From Nitratidesulfovibrio sp. SRB-5 (GTDB taxonomy: Bacteria; Desulfobacterota; Desulfovibrionia; Desulfovibrionales; Desulfovibrionaceae), in assembly GCF_019931275.1 (NCBI RefSeq), contig NZ_JAIOTY010000001.1, positions 1,584,650 to 1,648,649 on the forward strand: DNA of 64,000 nt, read 5' to 3'. The position numbers were made by a program, and so were the translations under genes. This document shows, piece after piece, positions 25,911 through 33,856 of the stretch (positions are counted from its first letter, which is position 1; the number at the start of each line of letters is the position of its first letter). The notes under the pieces were generated by a model. The model had not been told where the DNA came from, searched no databases, and saw only the letters and a list, made by a program, of their open reading frames with translations.

Positions 25911-28217
25911 ATGCACGAGGACGTGATCCGTTTCCTGCGCGGGGTGCCCCCGTTCCAGTTTCTGCCGCGCGCCCGGCTGCGCACGCTGGCCTTCGGCACG
26001 CAGGTGGCGTTCATTCCGGCGGGCGAGGCGCTTGAAAGCACCACGGAGGACGGCATGCCCGTGCTGCACGTGGTGGTGAAGGGGACCATTGCGGTGGAAG
26101 GCGCATCCGCCGGACTGGATGGCGCGGCGCAGGGCGGGGAGGCGCTGGGGCCGGGCGCGGTGCTTGGCTGGCCCTTCGGACGGGTGGGGGCGGTCCCCGT
26201 GGCCGGTCAGGCCGAGATTCGCGATCGGCTGGATGCATGGGCCGCCACCGATGCGCTGTGCTACCTGCTGCCGGTGCGGACCGTTGCCGATGCGCTGGAC
26301 GACAGGCCCGACCTGCGTGAACTGCTGGCGCCCGGCTTCGGCCCCGCCTTGCTGGACCTGGGCGTGTCTGCCATGGCGCGGCGCAGCGGGCTGACCTGGC
26401 AGGGCGGGCGGCCATGGCAGGCCGTTACGGCAGGCGAGGCCATGCCCGCCGGGTTCGCGGCGGCGCCTGTCCACGTTTCACTGCACGAGGCGGCCCGGCT
26501 GATGACCGCACGCCAGCGCAGCGCCATCGTGCTGCTGGATGGTGACGGCAGGGCGGCGGGCATTCTGACCGACCGCGATTTCCGTTCCCGCGTGGTGGGG
26601 GGCGGGGCCGACCACGCCCTTCCCGCCAGCGCGATGATGTCCGCGCCGGTGGCGTGCGTGCAGACCGGAACGCCGTGCCTGGACGTGATGCTGCTCATGG
26701 CCGGGCGCAACATCCATCACGTGGTGGTGGTCGAGGGCGACGAGCCGGTGGGGGTGCTGTCCTCGCACGACCTGATGGTGCTGCGCGGGGTGTCGCCCAC
26801 GGCGCTGGCGGAGCGCATCGGGGCGGCGGGCACCCTGACCGAACTGGTGGAGACCGCGCCGCGCGCCGATGCGCTGGCCGCCGTGCTGCTGGCCGAGGGG
26901 GCGCGCGCGGCAACGCTGTCCGCCACCCTGCCGGACCTGCATGACCGCATGGCCGCCCGACTGTTCGAACTGGGCATGGCCGCGCTGGGGGCGCCGCCGC
27001 GCCCGTGGTGCTTCATGGCTTTCGGGAGAGCGGCCCGGCGCGAGGCGTGGTTCCGCCACCGGCAATGGAACGGGCTGGTGGTGGGCGATGCCCCCGACAC
27101 GTATGCCCCCGACACGTATGCCCCCGACACGCACGGCGTCGAAGGCCGCGATGCTGGCCCTGGCGGAGGGGGCCTTGAAGAGCATGTTGCCGCCTATTTC
27201 GGCACGCTGGCCCGCTTCGTGCGCGACGGGCTGCGGGCGCTGGGGTTTGTGCCCTGCCCGCAGGGACGCATGGCCGCCACGCCCGGCTGGACGTTGACCG
27301 TGGCGGGTTGGCGGGACAGGTTCCTCCGGTTGGCGGGTGCGGAATGCGGCGGCACGCAAACCGGAGGAGGGGCGGACATGCCCCTGCCTGCGCGGCTGGG
27401 CATGTTCGATGTACGCCCGGTGTGCGGGGACGCCGCACTGGGCCTGCGCGTGGCCGCCGTGGCCAACGCGGTACTGGCCGACGCTGTGCAGGCCGGAGCG
27501 CGCTGGCCGTTGGCTGCGGGACAGGCAGGCCAGACGGGCCGGGCCGGACAGACCAGACAGGCCGAACAGGCCAGACAGGCCGGACAGGCCGGACAGGCCG
27601 GACAGGCCGGACAGGCAGGACAGGCAGGACAGGCAGGACGGGGGGGCACCCCGCGCGCGGAACTGCTGGCAAGAGTGCATGTCATGGCGGCGGGACAGGG
27701 CGTGCAGCCACCCGCCACCCTTGCCCGGCTGGATGCCCTTGCGGCGGAACTGGCCGCCTGCGAGGGCACGACTGAAAAGATGCATGCCGAAGTTCTGCAT
27801 GATGCCCGCCGCGCCTGCGAATACCTGCTGCTCCGCGCCGCCCATGCGGAACTTGCCCGCCACGGCATGGGCGACGGCGCGAACGAGAGCGGGCCGGACG
27901 AAAGCGGTGAGGGCGAGAGCGGCGAGGATGTGGACGATGGCGTGCTCATGGCGGGGGATTTCTCCGCCCCAGCGCTGGCGGCGGCGGGGCCGGGCACGCC
28001 TGCCGGTCTGGACGGGCTGGCCCTGCGCCGCGTCCGTGAAATCCTGCGCGCGCTGGCCGGGGTGCCGGGGCCTTGCAAGGCAGCCCAGCCACCCCGGCGG
28101 GAAGACGGGGCAAATGTCGTGCCCGCCGGGCACGTCCCGGTCGCCCCATGCACCCCGGTTACCCCAGTCGCCCCAATTGCTCCGGTCACTCCGTCCCGGC
28201 AGGGAGGCAGGACGTGA
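25911..28217 (+). CDS. CBS-domain / DUF294 paralogue with degenerate catalytic site
   Basis: A 768-residue paralogue of the preceding gene. A cyclic-nucleotide-binding-like N-terminal domain (about 1-140) is followed by a CBS pair (about 175-300) and a DUF294 domain. Aligned with its neighbour, the G-S-x-A-R-R-E motif becomes G372-R-A-A-R-R-E378, and both catalytic Asp residues are replaced (Arg384 and Trp386), so transferase activity is unlikely. The gene carries three repeat tracts: three 15-bp units (PDTYA, 27093-27132), 9-bp units giving QAG repeats (about 27516-27641), and a C-terminal Pro/Val/Ala/Thr run. A regulatory pseudoenzyme is the simplest reading. Confidence 0.82.
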   Translation: MHEDVIRFLRGVPPFQFLPRARLRTLAFGTQVAFIPAGEALESTTEDGMPVLHVVVKGTIAVEGASAGLDGAAQGGEALGPGAVLGWPFGRVGAVPVAGQAEIRDRLDAWAATDALCYLLPVRTVADALDDRPDLRELLAPGFGPALLDLGVSAMARRSGLTWQGGRPWQAVTAGEAMPAGFAAAPVHVSLHEAARLMTARQRSAIVLLDGDGRAAGILTDRDFRSRVVGGGADHALPASAMMSAPVACVQTGTPCLDVMLLMAGRNIHHVVVVEGDEPVGVLSSHDLMVLRGVSPTALAERIGAAGTLTELVETAPRADALAAVLLAEGARAATLSATLPDLHDRMAARLFELGMAALGAPPRPWCFMAFGRAARREAWFRHRQWNGLVVGDAPDTYAPDTYAPDTHGVEGRDAGPGGGGLEEHVAAYFGTLARFVRDGLRALGFVPCPQGRMAATPGWTLTVAGWRDRFLRLAGAECGGTQTGGGADMPLPARLGMFDVRPVCGDAALGLRVAAVANAVLADAVQAGARWPLAAGQAGQTGRAGQTRQAEQARQAGQAGQAGQAGQAGQAGQAGRGGTPRAELLARVHVMAAGQGVQPPATLARLDALAAELAACEGTTEKMHAEVLHDARRACEYLLLRAAHAELARHGMGDGANESGPDESGEGESGEDVDDGVLMAGDFSAPALAAAGPGTPAGLDGLALRRVREILRALAGVPGPCKAAQPPRREDGANVVPAGHVPVAPCTPVTPVAPIAPVTPSRQGGRT
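27093..27132 (+). repeat. three 15-bp in-frame tandem units
   Basis: Units read GCCCCCGACACGTAT with a change in the last copy, encoding APDTY repeats inside the DUF294 pseudoenzyme. The unit length keeps the frame. Confidence 0.75.
27516..27641 (+). repeat. 9-bp in-frame tandem repeat tract (Gln-Ala-Gly)
   Basis: A run of GACAGGCCG / GACAGGCAG units, at least seven nearly perfect copies in the 3' half and degenerate ones before, encodes a flexible QAG linker. Tracts of this kind change length by slippage. Confidence 0.8.
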
Positions 28218-29017
28218 AGCGGCTGCTGCGCCGCCTGCTGTCCGGCAGCGGTCCGGACCCGGCCACGCCGTTGCGGGGGGTGGTCTTCGTGTCGCTGGAC
28301 TGCGAGATGACCGGCCTGAACCCGGCCCGTGACGATCTGCTGGCCGTGGGGGCCGTGGTCCTGCGGGGCATGCGCCTGGATCTTTCCGCCACCTTTCGCG
28401 GCCTGTTGCGCCCGGTCTGCCCGGTACGGCCCGAAGGTGTGCCCGTGCACGGCATTTTGCCCGGAGAAGCGGCCCACGGGGACGAGGCTGCGGAGCAACT
28501 GGCCAGACTGGACGCCTGGCTTGCCGGGTGCGCCGCAGTGCCCGGCGCGGGAAACGGGGCAGCGGTGCCGGTGGTGCTGCTGGGCTGGTGCCTGGGGCTG
28601 GACGAGGCCTTTCTGGCCGCCGGACGCAAGCGGGCCGGGCTGCCCGCCCGGACGCATCCCCGCTGTGACGTGCTGGACCTGTTCCGGCACGTGCGGGCAC
28701 GGGGCGGGGCTGCGCCCTCCGGTCAGGGGACAATGCCCCCTTCCGGCGCATCCCCGGCGCCGTCCACGCACGCCGCGCTGGCGGACATCCCCCTCAAGGA
28801 TGCGGACCTGTACGCGGTGGCCCGTGCGCTGGGGGTGGATGTGCACGGCGCGCATGACGCACTGGGCGATGCCTGCCTGTGCGCGCAGGTCTTCCAGCGC
28901 CTGGTTCCGCTGCTGGAACGGGGCCTTGGCCGCAGGGCCGTGTGGGGCGATCTGACCCGTGCCGCCGATGCGGCAACCTGCGGAGCCCGCAACGGGGGCG
29001 GAGGCTTCGGGCTGTGA
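28214..29017 (+). CDS. DnaQ-like 3'-5' exonuclease (DEDDh)
   Basis: A 267-residue nuclease of the DnaQ/epsilon superfamily. ExoI is SLDCEMTG (Asp29, Glu31), the ExoII-like motif is LGWCLGLDEAFL, and ExoIII is HDALGDA with the His-x4-Asp spacing. A disordered Pro/Ser/Gly stretch lies at about 170-190. The GTG start at 28214 overlaps the preceding stop (GTGA), with GGGAGG nine bases upstream, so it is translationally coupled to the DUF294 genes. Being last in the acetate-symporter operon, it may degrade RNA or a nucleotide made by the upstream nucleotidyltransferase rather than act in DNA replication; that is inference. Confidence 0.87.
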   Translation: MKRLLRRLLSGSGPDPATPLRGVVFVSLDCEMTGLNPARDDLLAVGAVVLRGMRLDLSATFRGLLRPVCPVRPEGVPVHGILPGEAAHGDEAAEQLARLDAWLAGCAAVPGAGNGAAVPVVLLGWCLGLDEAFLAAGRKRAGLPARTHPRCDVLDLFRHVRARGGAAPSGQGTMPPSGASPAPSTHAALADIPLKDADLYAVARALGVDVHGAHDALGDACLCAQVFQRLVPLLERGLGRRAVWGDLTRAADAATCGARNGGGGFGL

Positions 29018-29125
29018 GGCGTATCACGCCATCGTGCCCGTGCCGTCTGCGCCCCGCCGGTTTCCGGAAGGGCGAAATCCCCGGCCCCAATTCCCCCCAT
29101 CCATATCACCCATGCATCATGACGA

Positions 29126-29161
29126 AGCGCCCCGCCGGAACCTCTGCTCCGGCGGGGCGCT
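29126..29161. terminator. 14-bp hairpin between convergent operons
   Basis: AGCGCCCCGCCGGA, an 8-base loop and its exact complement, between the exonuclease gene (+) and the ferredoxin-subunit gene (-). No T run, so it is likely a bidirectional stop of moderate strength. Confidence 0.55.
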
Positions 29162-29247
29162 CGATCATCATGCGGTGGTGTGGCTGCGCGGGACCGTCAA
29201 ATGACGGCTTGCGTTCCGCAGGTCACGGTTGGCATTCCACGGCCAGG

Positions 29248-29757
29248 CTAGCGTTCCGCCAGAACCCGCTGGGGCGCGCGCTTGCGCTGCTCCTCGTAGC
29301 GGGGGTCGTCCTGTCCCACCAGCGCAAGCGCATGGGTGGTGCAGCCGGTGACGCAGGCTGGCTTCAGCCCGGCGTCGATGCGGTCCATGCACAGGTCGCA
29401 TTTCACGGCCTTGTCGCCATCCTCGTTCCACTGGGGGATGTGCCAGGGGCAGGCTTCCAGGCAGGCGCCGCAGCCGATGCAGTCGTCGGCCACCACGTGT
29501 ACGATGCCGTCGGCCTCGCGCTTGGTCATGGCCCCGGTGGGGCACACGTCCACGCATTCCGGCTGCTCGCAGTGGAAGCAGGGCATGTACAGGGTGCGGT
29601 AAAGGGGAGCGCCGTTCGGGCCGGGCACGGGGCCTTCGGTGAAGTGCTCGCCCAGCTTGATGCCCACGGGCATGGCGTTCTTGACCTTGCAATGGACTTC
29701 GCACGCCTTGCAGCTGATGCAGCGGCGTTCGTCGGTGACGATGCAGTAGGTGCTCAT
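29248..29757 (-). CDS. four-cluster ferredoxin subunit of a molybdopterin oxidoreductase
   Basis: A 169-residue iron-sulfur protein with 16 clustered Cys in the DmsB/PhsB/HycB pattern: CISCKACEVHC, CFHCEQPECVDVCP, CIGCGACLEACP and CDLCMDRIDAGLKPACVTGC, giving four [4Fe-4S] clusters. It should carry electrons to or from the catalytic subunit encoded 10 bp upstream. No signal peptide is present, so it acts in the cytoplasm. It resembles subunits annotated as thiosulfate or polysulfide reductase, formate dehydrogenase or hydrogenase-associated ferredoxins; the exact system is not fixed by sequence. Confidence 0.9.
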   Translation of the reverse strand: MSTYCIVTDERRCISCKACEVHCKVKNAMPVGIKLGEHFTEGPVPGPNGAPLYRTLYMPCFHCEQPECVDVCPTGAMTKREADGIVHVVADDCIGCGACLEACPWHIPQWNEDGDKAVKCDLCMDRIDAGLKPACVTGCTTHALALVGQDDPRYEEQRKRAPQRVLAER

Positions 29758-29767
29758 GTGCTGTCCC

Positions 29768-31870
29768 CTATGCCCTGGCCGCGGCCTTGCGCACGGCGAC
29801 GAAGTGTTCCTGCATGGAGATGCCGCCCCCGGCCCGGTCGTAGCGTTCCAGCCCTCCGGGCATCAGGTCCTGGTCGGCCACGCCCTTGCCCCGCGCCCGC
29901 GATTCCACCGGCAGCCGGTGGCCGAAGCCGTGCACCATGAACAGCGCCTCCGGGTGGACGAAGTCGGTGACGAAGGCGCGGATGCGCCCGGCGGCAGTGC
30001 CGCGCGCGTCCAGCACTTCCAGCAGCTCGCCGTCGGCAATGCCCAGTTCGGCGGCCCTTGCGGTGTTGATCCAGGCCACGTTGGTGGGCATCTGTTCGGC
30101 CAGCAGCGGATTGTTCACGGTATGGCCCTGCGTGTGCAGCGCCGTGCGTCCGAAGGCGATGCGGAACATGCCCTGTGGCGGCGCGGGCGGCGCGGCGTAG
30201 GGGCGCAGGCTGGGTTCCCCGGCCTTGGTCCACTTGGGGCTGATCATTTCCAGCTTGCCGGACGAGGTGGCGAACTTCAGCTCCGCGTCCTCGCGGTACC
30301 TGGGCGCGTCGCACAGCTCCACGAAGCCCTTGGCGTCGAAGTCGGCCATGGTCACGCCCGTGGGCTGCAACTGGTATTCCCAGATGTCCTCGATGCGGTC
30401 GAAGGCCAGCTTGTCCATGCCCAGCCGCCTGGCGAGGCCGCACAGGATTTCCCAGTCGGCCTTCGTGTCCAGCGTGGGCTGCATGGCCCGCTTGCGCACG
30501 AAGAACTGCGGCTTCAGCCCGCCCTTGGAGGCGATGATGCTTTCGCGCGAAAGGTAGGTGGACAGGGGCAGCACCACGTCGGAATGCCACGCCGTGTCCG
30601 ACCACGAGAAGGTCACGCTGACCAGAAGGTCCAGCCCTTCCCACTTGCGCTTCATGGCTTCGGCGTCGGGCATGGCCATTAGCGGGTCGTGCCGGTAGCA
30701 GATGTATGCCTTGACCGGGTACGGGTCGCCGGTGGCGATGGCGTCGTAGGCCAGGTTGATCAGGCCGGGGCCGCCGTCGAACTGGGTGTGCCGCCAGCCC
30801 ACGCCGTCGGCGCGCTTCTCTTCGGGGGCGGGGTACAGGTCCACCAGCTTCTTCAGGCCCTTGCGGCCCACGTCGCCGGGCTTGTTGGCGATGGGCAGGC
30901 CGCCCTTGGCCCCGATGGAGCCGAGCAGGGCGTTGATGATGTACGCGGTGCGACAGACGTGGAACGAATCGTCGTAGCGGGCCACCATCCAGCCGGGGTG
31001 CCAGATGACGTTGGGCGCGGCCTCGGCCAGCTGGCGGGCCAGCGCGGTGATGGCGGCGGCGGGCACGCCGGTTTCCCCTTCGGCCCACTGGGGGGTGCAG
31101 GTGGCCACGTGCCGGGCCAGCGCATCCAGGTCCTGCACGTGCGCTTCGACGTAGGGCTTGTTGTACAGCCCCTCGTTGATCAGCACGTGGATGACGGCCA
31201 GGTTGAAGGCCAGGTCGCTGCCGGGGCGCACCATGTAGAAATTGTCGGCCTTGCCCGCGGTGTAGGTGGCGCGGATGTCCACCACGCTGAGCTTGCAGCC
31301 CTTTTCCATGCCGTCGAGCACCGCGTTGGCCTCGGCCACGTTGATGGCTTCAAGGATGTTGCGGGTCTGCAATACCAGGTGCTTGCAGTTGCGGTAGTCG
31401 TAGACCACTTCCTTGCGGCCGATGCCCATCACCGATTTGGCGGCGTGCTGCACGTTGCGCGCGCAGGCGCTGTCGTGGTTGCAGTAGTTGGGCGAGCCAA
31501 GGCCGCGCATGAACGCCTGGTGCAGGTCCACGAAGGGGCCGCCCCGGTCGGAAAACAGCACGCTGCGCCCGCCGTGGGCTGCGGTGATGTCCTTCAGTTT
31601 TCCGGCCACGTAGTCCAGCGCCTCGTCCCACGAGGCTTCGCGCCACGTGCCTTCGCCGCGTTCACCCACGCGGATCAGCGGGCGCTGGGGACGTTCCGTA
31701 TCCATTTCAAGGGCGATGCCCGCCGCGCCGCGCGCGCAGAGCGACCCCTTGAGGGGCGACTTGGGGTTGCCCTCGATGCGAACGGCCTTGCCGTCCTCCA
31801 CCTCGACCACGATGGGACAGCGCACGCTGCACATGCCGCATACGCTGTACACCTGTTGCCTGCCTGCCAT
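29768..31870 (-). CDS. PhsA/PsrA-like molybdopterin oxidoreductase, cytoplasmic
   Basis: A 700-residue catalytic subunit of the DMSO-reductase superfamily. An N-terminal [4Fe-4S] site (CGMCSVRCP ... SLCARG) is followed by molybdopterin-binding regions (SWDEALDYVAGKL, NHDSACARN with a likely Mo-ligand Cys, GHTVNNPLL). No Tat signal is present, so unlike classical thiosulfate or polysulfide reductase it stays inside the cell. The start at 31870 is chosen for its GGAGGCAGCC site and its position just before the iron-sulfur motif; longer frames reach 31999. It is divergent from adh and so may share control with the hdr-flx operon. Substrate unknown: thiosulfate, polysulfide, formate or another oxyanion. 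Confidence 0.88.
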   Translation of the reverse strand: MAGRQQVYSVCGMCSVRCPIVVEVEDGKAVRIEGNPKSPLKGSLCARGAAGIALEMDTERPQRPLIRVGERGEGTWREASWDEALDYVAGKLKDITAAHGGRSVLFSDRGGPFVDLHQAFMRGLGSPNYCNHDSACARNVQHAAKSVMGIGRKEVVYDYRNCKHLVLQTRNILEAINVAEANAVLDGMEKGCKLSVVDIRATYTAGKADNFYMVRPGSDLAFNLAVIHVLINEGLYNKPYVEAHVQDLDALARHVATCTPQWAEGETGVPAAAITALARQLAEAAPNVIWHPGWMVARYDDSFHVCRTAYIINALLGSIGAKGGLPIANKPGDVGRKGLKKLVDLYPAPEEKRADGVGWRHTQFDGGPGLINLAYDAIATGDPYPVKAYICYRHDPLMAMPDAEAMKRKWEGLDLLVSVTFSWSDTAWHSDVVLPLSTYLSRESIIASKGGLKPQFFVRKRAMQPTLDTKADWEILCGLARRLGMDKLAFDRIEDIWEYQLQPTGVTMADFDAKGFVELCDAPRYREDAELKFATSSGKLEMISPKWTKAGEPSLRPYAAPPAPPQGMFRIAFGRTALHTQGHTVNNPLLAEQMPTNVAWINTARAAELGIADGELLEVLDARGTAAGRIRAFVTDFVHPEALFMVHGFGHRLPVESRARGKGVADQDLMPGGLERYDRAGGGISMQEHFVAVRKAAARA

Positions 31871-32026
31871 GGCTGCCTCCGGTGTTTGCCTGCCGTTGGA
31901 TATCTGGTTGAGCATGCACCGCCTACCAGCGCTTGTCCGCAACAGGCAAGCGAAGCCGTGCATGTGTCGTTTGTAACAGGAACACGCATTCCGATACACG
32001 CGTGACCATGAAAAATCGAGAGGGTT

Positions 32027-32044
32027 TCGTGAAAACGATCACGA
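32027..32044. promoter_or_regulatory. CRP/FNR-family-like palindrome TCGTGA-N6-TCACGA
   Basis: A perfect 6-6-6 palindrome with the half-site spacing of CRP/FNR-family operators. It lies about 157 bp upstream of the molybdoenzyme start and 352 bp upstream of adh. The protein that binds it is not encoded in the window. Confidence 0.45.
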
Positions 32045-32177
32045 TTCGCATGTCTGGCGTGTTTATTGTGCTTTTTTAGACATATGTAGCATTTCGACCC
32101 AACCTGGCCCGCGGGGTGGCCCATTCTGTCCCCCGCCCCGCCAGCCCGCGCCGGACCTTGCCTGGCGGGTGAGCACA

Positions 32178-32203
32178 GGCACGAAAGCAGGACATATCGT
32201 GCC
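32178..32203. promoter_or_regulatory. inverted repeat, candidate upstream activating site
   Basis: GGCACGA (32178-32184) and TCGTGCC (32197-32203) with a 12-bp spacer, about 100-120 bp upstream of the -24/-12 promoter. This is the usual distance for an enhancer-binding protein such as the response regulator at 45425-46834. Confidence 0.5.
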
Positions 32204-32299
32204 CGGCGGGCGGGCGGGACGCGCGCAACAGGGCCAGTTGTCACCAGCAGTGCTGGCGGCAAATCATGCAGTATAATGGAATGTATGGAGAAGAGACTT

Positions 32300-32315
32300 T
32301 GGCCCCGTCCTTGCT
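32300..32315 (+). promoter_or_regulatory. sigma-54 (-24/-12) promoter of adh
   Basis: TGGCCCC-GTCC-TTGCT matches the consensus TGGCACG-N4-TTGCW, with GG and GC exactly ten bases apart. Transcription should start near 32326, leaving a leader of about 70 bases before the adh ATG. Sigma-54 control of adh by a linked regulator has, to my recollection, been reported in D. vulgaris. Confidence 0.8.
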
Positions 32316-32395
32316 TTAGTGGGGGCAGGAGTGTTCGCGGGGATTACGGGCCCCGCGATGACGTCGCTAACCCCAACTCAGCGAGGTAGGCAGAC

Positions 32396-33577
32396 ATGGC
32401 AGTGCAGGAACAGGTCTACGGGTTCTTCATTCCCAGCGTTACCCTGATCGGCATCGGTGCTTCCAAGGCCATCCCCGAGAAGATCAAGGCGCTCGGCGGG
32501 TCCAAGCCGCTCATCGTCACCGACATGGGCATCGTCAAGGCGGGCATCCTGAAGCAGATCACCGACCTGCTGGACGCCGCCAAGATGGCCTACTCCGTAT
32601 ACGACGAGACCATCCCCAACCCCACCGATGACAACGTCCACAAGGGCGTGGAAGTCTACAAGAAGAACAAGTGCGACAGCCTGATTACCCTTGGCGGCGG
32701 CAGCTCGCACGACTGCGGCAAGGGCATCGGCCTCGTCATCGCCAACGGCGGCAAGATTCACGACTTCGAAGGCGTGGACAAGTCGTCCAAGCCCATGCCG
32801 CCTTACGTGGCCGTGAACACCACGGCGGGCACCGCCTCTGAAATGACCCGCTTTTGCATCATCACCGACACCAGCCGCAAGGTGAAGATGGCCATCGTTG
32901 ACTGGCGCGTGACCCCCAGCATCGCCCTGGACGACCCGCTGCTGATGATGGGCATGCCCCCGGCGCTGACCGCCGCCACCGGCATGGACGCCCTGACCCA
33001 CGCCGTGGAAGCCTACGTTTCCACCATCGCCACCCCCATGACCGATGCCTGTGCCGAACAGGCCATCACGCTCATCGCCACCTTCCTGCGCCGCGCCGTG
33101 GCCAACGGGCGCGACATCGAGGCCCGCGAGCGGATGTGCTTCGCCCAGTACCTGGCGGGCATGGCCTTCAACAACGCCAGCCTTGGCCACGTGCACGCCA
33201 TGGCCCACCAGCTTGGCGGCTTCTACGACCTGCCGCATGGCGAATGCAACGCCATCCTGCTGCCCCACGTCTCGCAGTTCAACCTCATCGCCAAGCTGGA
33301 CCGCTTTGCCCGCATCGCGGAACTGATGGGCGAGAACATCAGCGGCCTTTCGGTGCGCGACGCGGCGGAAAAGGCCATCTGCGCCATCAAGCGCCTGTCG
33401 GCGGACGTGGGCATTCCCGCCGGTCTGGTGGCCCTTGGCAAGCGCTACGGCAAGGACGTGAAGGCCAAGGACATCGCCATCATGACCAAGAACGCCCAGA
33501 AGGACGCCTGCGGCCTGACCAATCCGCGCTGTCCCACCGATGCTGATGTCGCGGCCATTTACGAAGCGGCCATGTAA
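32396..33577 (+). CDS. adh: iron-containing alcohol dehydrogenase
   Basis: A 393-residue group III (iron-activated) alcohol dehydrogenase. The NAD-binding turn is LGGGSSHDCGKGI, the TAGTASEMT segment is conserved, and the metal site is GMDALTHAVEAY (Asp, His) plus HAMAHQLGGFYDLPHG (two further His). It interconverts ethanol and acetaldehyde with NAD(H). It is the first gene ahead of hdrCBA-flx and has a near-consensus sigma-54 promoter, so the alcohol reaction is probably the NADH-linked entry or exit point for the Flx-Hdr complex. The gap to hdrC (about 280 bp) contains a GC-rich hairpin that may lower read-through. Confidence 0.95.
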   Translation: MAVQEQVYGFFIPSVTLIGIGASKAIPEKIKALGGSKPLIVTDMGIVKAGILKQITDLLDAAKMAYSVYDETIPNPTDDNVHKGVEVYKKNKCDSLITLGGGSSHDCGKGIGLVIANGGKIHDFEGVDKSSKPMPPYVAVNTTAGTASEMTRFCIITDTSRKVKMAIVDWRVTPSIALDDPLLMMGMPPALTAATGMDALTHAVEAYVSTIATPMTDACAEQAITLIATFLRRAVANGRDIEARERMCFAQYLAGMAFNNASLGHVHAMAHQLGGFYDLPHGECNAILLPHVSQFNLIAKLDRFARIAELMGENISGLSVRDAAEKAICAIKRLSADVGIPAGLVALGKRYGKDVKAKDIAIMTKNAQKDACGLTNPRCPTDADVAAIYEAAM

Positions 33578-33643
33578 GGGGTACAGACAAAGCCGGGCGT
33601 GGTCCTTTTCAGGGTGACGGCGGGCAACCCCACCTGCGACCGG

Positions 33644-33678
33644 CCCGCGCGCGAAATGCACCATCATTTCCGCGCGGG
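33644..33678. other. stem-loop between adh and hdrC
   Basis: CCCGCGCG(C)GAAATG pairs with CATTTCCGCGCGGG with one bulged base. No T run follows. It may be a processing or attenuation point that sets the adh to hdr-flx ratio. Confidence 0.5.
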
Positions 33679-33856
33679 CGCATGAAGGCCCCCCACGCCG
33701 GTCCCTTCCTTGAGTACAAGGGGCGGACCAGATCGGCCCGACCGGTTTTGTGACACTATCCCCACTTGCGCTTTCAGCCGTCGCGGGGAGGAGAGCTCCT
33801 TCCCCTTCCCGCGGCGGCATCCGTGAGCGCGCAACCGCAACGTGCCGGGAAACGAC

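Larger units (their letters stand above)
31871..32395. other. divergent regulatory region between the molybdoenzyme pair and adh
   Basis: A 525-bp gene-free control region. It holds a CRP/FNR-like palindrome (32027-32044), an inverted repeat GGCACGA-N12-TCGTGCC (32178-32203) and a sigma-54 promoter (32300-32315). No small gene was accepted here. Confidence 0.7.

Noticed and set aside
22455-28855. Very long minus-strand frames opposite the acetate-symporter operon
   Set aside because: They mirror GC-rich codon bias of the real + strand genes, contain no recognisable domains and lack starts with ribosome sites.
32272-32277. TATAAT box upstream of adh
   Set aside because: No suitable -35 hexamer lies 16-18 bp upstream (the nearest TTGTCA is 28 bp away), whereas the sigma-54 promoter 25 bp downstream is complete.
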